Assembly: GCF_022829585.1 (NCBI RefSeq)
Contig: NZ_JAKSYC010000100.1
Coordinates: forward strand, 1 to 64,000
From: Methylobacterium sp. J-026
Lineage (GTDB): Bacteria; Pseudomonadota; Alphaproteobacteria; Rhizobiales; Beijerinckiaceae
Direction of reading: 5' to 3'
Length of the DNA: 64,000 nucleotides
Shown here: one piece after another, positions 62,125 to 64,000 of the stretch
Layout: every line of letters starts with the position of its first letter
Numbering within the stretch: position 1 is the stretch's first letter
The notes under the pieces: generated by a model
What the model was told of the DNA's origin: nothing
The model's input: only the letters and a program-made list of their open reading frames with translations
The model's database searches: none
Translations under genes and position numbers: made by a program

Positions 62125-63990
62125 GTGTCAAAGCCCATCAGCGACTACGCCCTCATCGGCGACACCCATTCCTGCGCGCTGATCGCCCGCGACGGTTCGA
62201 TCGACTGGCTGTGCTGGCCGCGCCACGATTCGCCGGCCCTGTTCGTGAAGCTCCTCGACGACGAGACAGGCGGCGCCTGCAGCGTCGCGTTCGACGGGCT
62301 CACCGGGACGGCGCGCCGCTACCTGCCCGAAACCAACATCCTCGAGACGAGCTTCACCACCAGGACCGGGCAGGCGCGCCTCGTCGACGTGATGCCGGTG
62401 AACCCCCCGAGCCCGGAACCGGACGAGGGCCCGGACGGCGAGGGTGAGAGCCGGCTGATCCGGCTGCTCACCTGCGTGACCGGGACGGTGACCGGGGCAT
62501 TCCGGGTGCGCCCGACCTTCGACTACGCGCGCCGCCCGTGCACGCCCATCGTCGAGGGCCCCTCCGTGCTGTTCGAGGCCGGCGATTGCCGGCTGCGGGT
62601 CAACGCGCATCCGCGGCCGACGCTGATCGGGGACGAGGCCGAGATCCGGTTCCAGCTATCCGAGGGCGAGACCGCCTACCTGGTCCTCACCCACGGGGAG
62701 GACCGGGAGGACGCCGCCATCGACGATCACGCCGGCGCCCAGCGCCGCCTCGATCTGACCGAGGATTACTGGCGCCGCTGGAGCGCCCGCAGCACCTATC
62801 GCGGCGCCTATCGCGACGCGGTGATGCGCTCGGCGCTGTGCCTGAAGCTGCTGACCTACTCGCCCTCCGGCGGCATCGTGGCGGCGGCGACCGCGGGGCT
62901 GCCGGAGGCCGTGCCGGGGGACCGCAACTACGATTACCGGTTCACCTGGATGCGCGACGCCGCGTTCACCGTCACGGCCTTCGTGATGCTCGGCTACGTG
63001 CGCGAGGCCTCCGAGTTCCTGCGCTTCCTGCGGGAGCGCGACGGCACCTATGGGCGTGAGACGCGGCTGATGTACGGCGTCGCCGACGACATCCCGCCGG
63101 AGGAGGAACTCGACCACCTCGCCGGCTGGAACGGCGTGCGGCCGGTGGTGATCGGCAACCTCGCCGAGGACCAGGATCAGCACGACATCTACGGCGAGCT
63201 GCTGCGGGCGCTCTGCGTCTTCCTGGAGGCCGTGGATTACGATCCGCCGGAGAAGGTCAACGACCGCCTGCCGGAGGTGCTCGACAACCTCACCGCCCGC
63301 GCGATCCGCCACCGGCACGACGCGGACAACGGCATCTGGGAGCTGCGCACGGGGCCGCGCCAGCAGCTCCATTCCAAGGCGATGATCTGGGTGGCGCTCA
63401 CGGACGCGGCCCGGATCGCCCGCAACATTTCGGGAGTCCCCGAGGCGAAGATCCGGGAATGGGAGCGCGTCGCCGCCGAGGTCCGGGCGGAGTATCTCGA
63501 CCGGGGCTGGAACGCCGAGAAGCGGGCCTATGTCGGCGCCTACGAGTCGCACCATCTCGACGCCGCGGTCCTGCGTGTCGCCCTGTTCGGGGCCCTGGAT
63601 CCGAAGGATCCGCGGATGCGCGCGACGCTGGCCGCCGTGGAGCGGGAACTCGGCGTCGGCGACCTGATCTACCGCTACCGCATGGATGACGGGCTGACGG
63701 GCGACGAGGGCACGTTCACGGCCTGCGCGTTCTGGCGGGTCGGCTGCCTCGCCCTCGACGGCCGGACCGCCGAGGCCAAGGCGGTCTTCGAGCGGCTGAT
63801 CGCCCGGGGCAACGATGTCGGGCTGTTTGCCGAGGAGATCGACCCGGTCACCGGGGAGCAGCGCGGAAACACCCCGCAGGGCTTCTCCCACATGGCGCTG
63901 ATCAACGCCGCCCTGCGCCTGGAGGACAGCATCGACCGCTACGGCTTCGCGGACGCGGCGGACGGCGTGGCACACAGGGCGGCCGAGTAG
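62125..63990 (+). CDS. glycoside hydrolase family 15 protein, paralogue 2
   Basis: 621 residues from GTG 62125. N-terminal trehalase-like domain (ISDYALIGDTHSCALIARDGSIDWLCWPRHDS) and (alpha/alpha)6 catalytic barrel with PGDRNYDYRFTWMRDA (about residue 270), GDEGTFTACAFW and GLFAEEIDPVTGEQ carrying the expected catalytic glutamates. Same architecture as 13743-15632 but clearly diverged, so an old duplication or separate acquisition. It is not next to sugar-phosphate genes. Substrate (trehalose, isomaltose or maltooligosaccharide) cannot be decided. Confidence 0.9.
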   Translation: MSKPISDYALIGDTHSCALIARDGSIDWLCWPRHDSPALFVKLLDDETGGACSVAFDGLTGTARRYLPETNILETSFTTRTGQARLVDVMPVNPPSPEPDEGPDGEGESRLIRLLTCVTGTVTGAFRVRPTFDYARRPCTPIVEGPSVLFEAGDCRLRVNAHPRPTLIGDEAEIRFQLSEGETAYLVLTHGEDREDAAIDDHAGAQRRLDLTEDYWRRWSARSTYRGAYRDAVMRSALCLKLLTYSPSGGIVAAATAGLPEAVPGDRNYDYRFTWMRDAAFTVTAFVMLGYVREASEFLRFLRERDGTYGRETRLMYGVADDIPPEEELDHLAGWNGVRPVVIGNLAEDQDQHDIYGELLRALCVFLEAVDYDPPEKVNDRLPEVLDNLTARAIRHRHDADNGIWELRTGPRQQLHSKAMIWVALTDAARIARNISGVPEAKIREWERVAAEVRAEYLDRGWNAEKRAYVGAYESHHLDAAVLRVALFGALDPKDPRMRATLAAVERELGVGDLIYRYRMDDGLTGDEGTFTACAFWRVGCLALDGRTAEAKAVFERLIARGNDVGLFAEEIDPVTGEQRGNTPQGFSHMALINAALRLEDSIDRYGFADAADGVAHRAAE

Positions 63991-64000
63991 CGGCTCGACA

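Overview
The window looks like a chromosomal segment of a Methylobacterium-type alphaproteobacterium (order Hyphomicrobiales). The reasons are the very high GC content with strong third-position GC bias, the NasST-controlled nitrate assimilation cluster, the transaldolase/phosphoglucose isomerase fusion, the long-form 2'-deoxycytidine 5'-triphosphate deaminase, and GC-rich palindromic intergenic repeats. I cannot name a species. I see no phage, plasmid, insertion sequence, rRNA or CRISPR array.

Layout. 1-2.7 kb: edge repeat, periplasmic cupin, orphan antitoxin, siroheme synthase cysG. 2.8-10.6 kb (minus strand): assimilatory nitrate/nitrite reduction (nasA, a CysJ-like Fe-S/FAD reductase, siroheme nitrite reductase nirA, a NirB-like FAD oxidoreductase). 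Its leader carries a sigma-54-like promoter, a tandem hairpin and an intrinsic terminator. 11.2-12.8 kb: nasT-nasS, the nitrate sensor and ANTAR antiterminator expected to act on that leader. 13.7-22.7 kb: a GH15 glycosidase followed by tkt, tal-pgi, gnd and pgl (pentose phosphate pathway). 22.8-26.2 kb: HD-GYP protein, cysteine-dioxygenase-like cupin, and a dcd-lrp pair. 26.5-32.6 kb: apaG-argE-speG on plus and argD-argF-hslO on minus. 32.9-37.8 kb: RidA, glycerophosphodiesterase, a COG3146 acetyltransferase coupled to an M20 amidohydrolase, and a NTF2-like/TetR pair with a perfect palindromic operator.

38-41.7 kb: molybdate transporter modABC, with a glutathione transferase gene lying in the opposite orientation between modB and modC and a Mo-box-like site before modA. 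42.6-46 kb: prmA, a small Rmf-family protein, and a chemoreceptor coupled to a small membrane-anchored protein. 46.1-52.2 kb: serine hydrolase, M20 peptidase, glmS, glmU and tRNA-Asn. 52.5-59.7 kb: two further chemoreceptors, tRNA-Cys, and a translationally coupled arginase-ureD pair. 59.7-64 kb: an OmpR-type two-component system and a second GH15 paralogue.

Several parts connect. Molybdate uptake feeds the molybdopterin nitrate reductase, CysG supplies siroheme to nitrite reductase, and the nas genes appear to be under sigma-54 control plus NasT antitermination. Arginine synthesis (argE, argD, argF), arginine degradation (arginase), urease maturation (ureD) and polyamine acetylation (speG) are all present. 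The best candidates for closer study are the nas leader architecture, the flavodoxin-less Fe-S reductase that shares an N-terminal motif with its neighbour nitrite reductase, the arginase-ureD coupling, and the small gene fused by overlap to a six-helix chemoreceptor.
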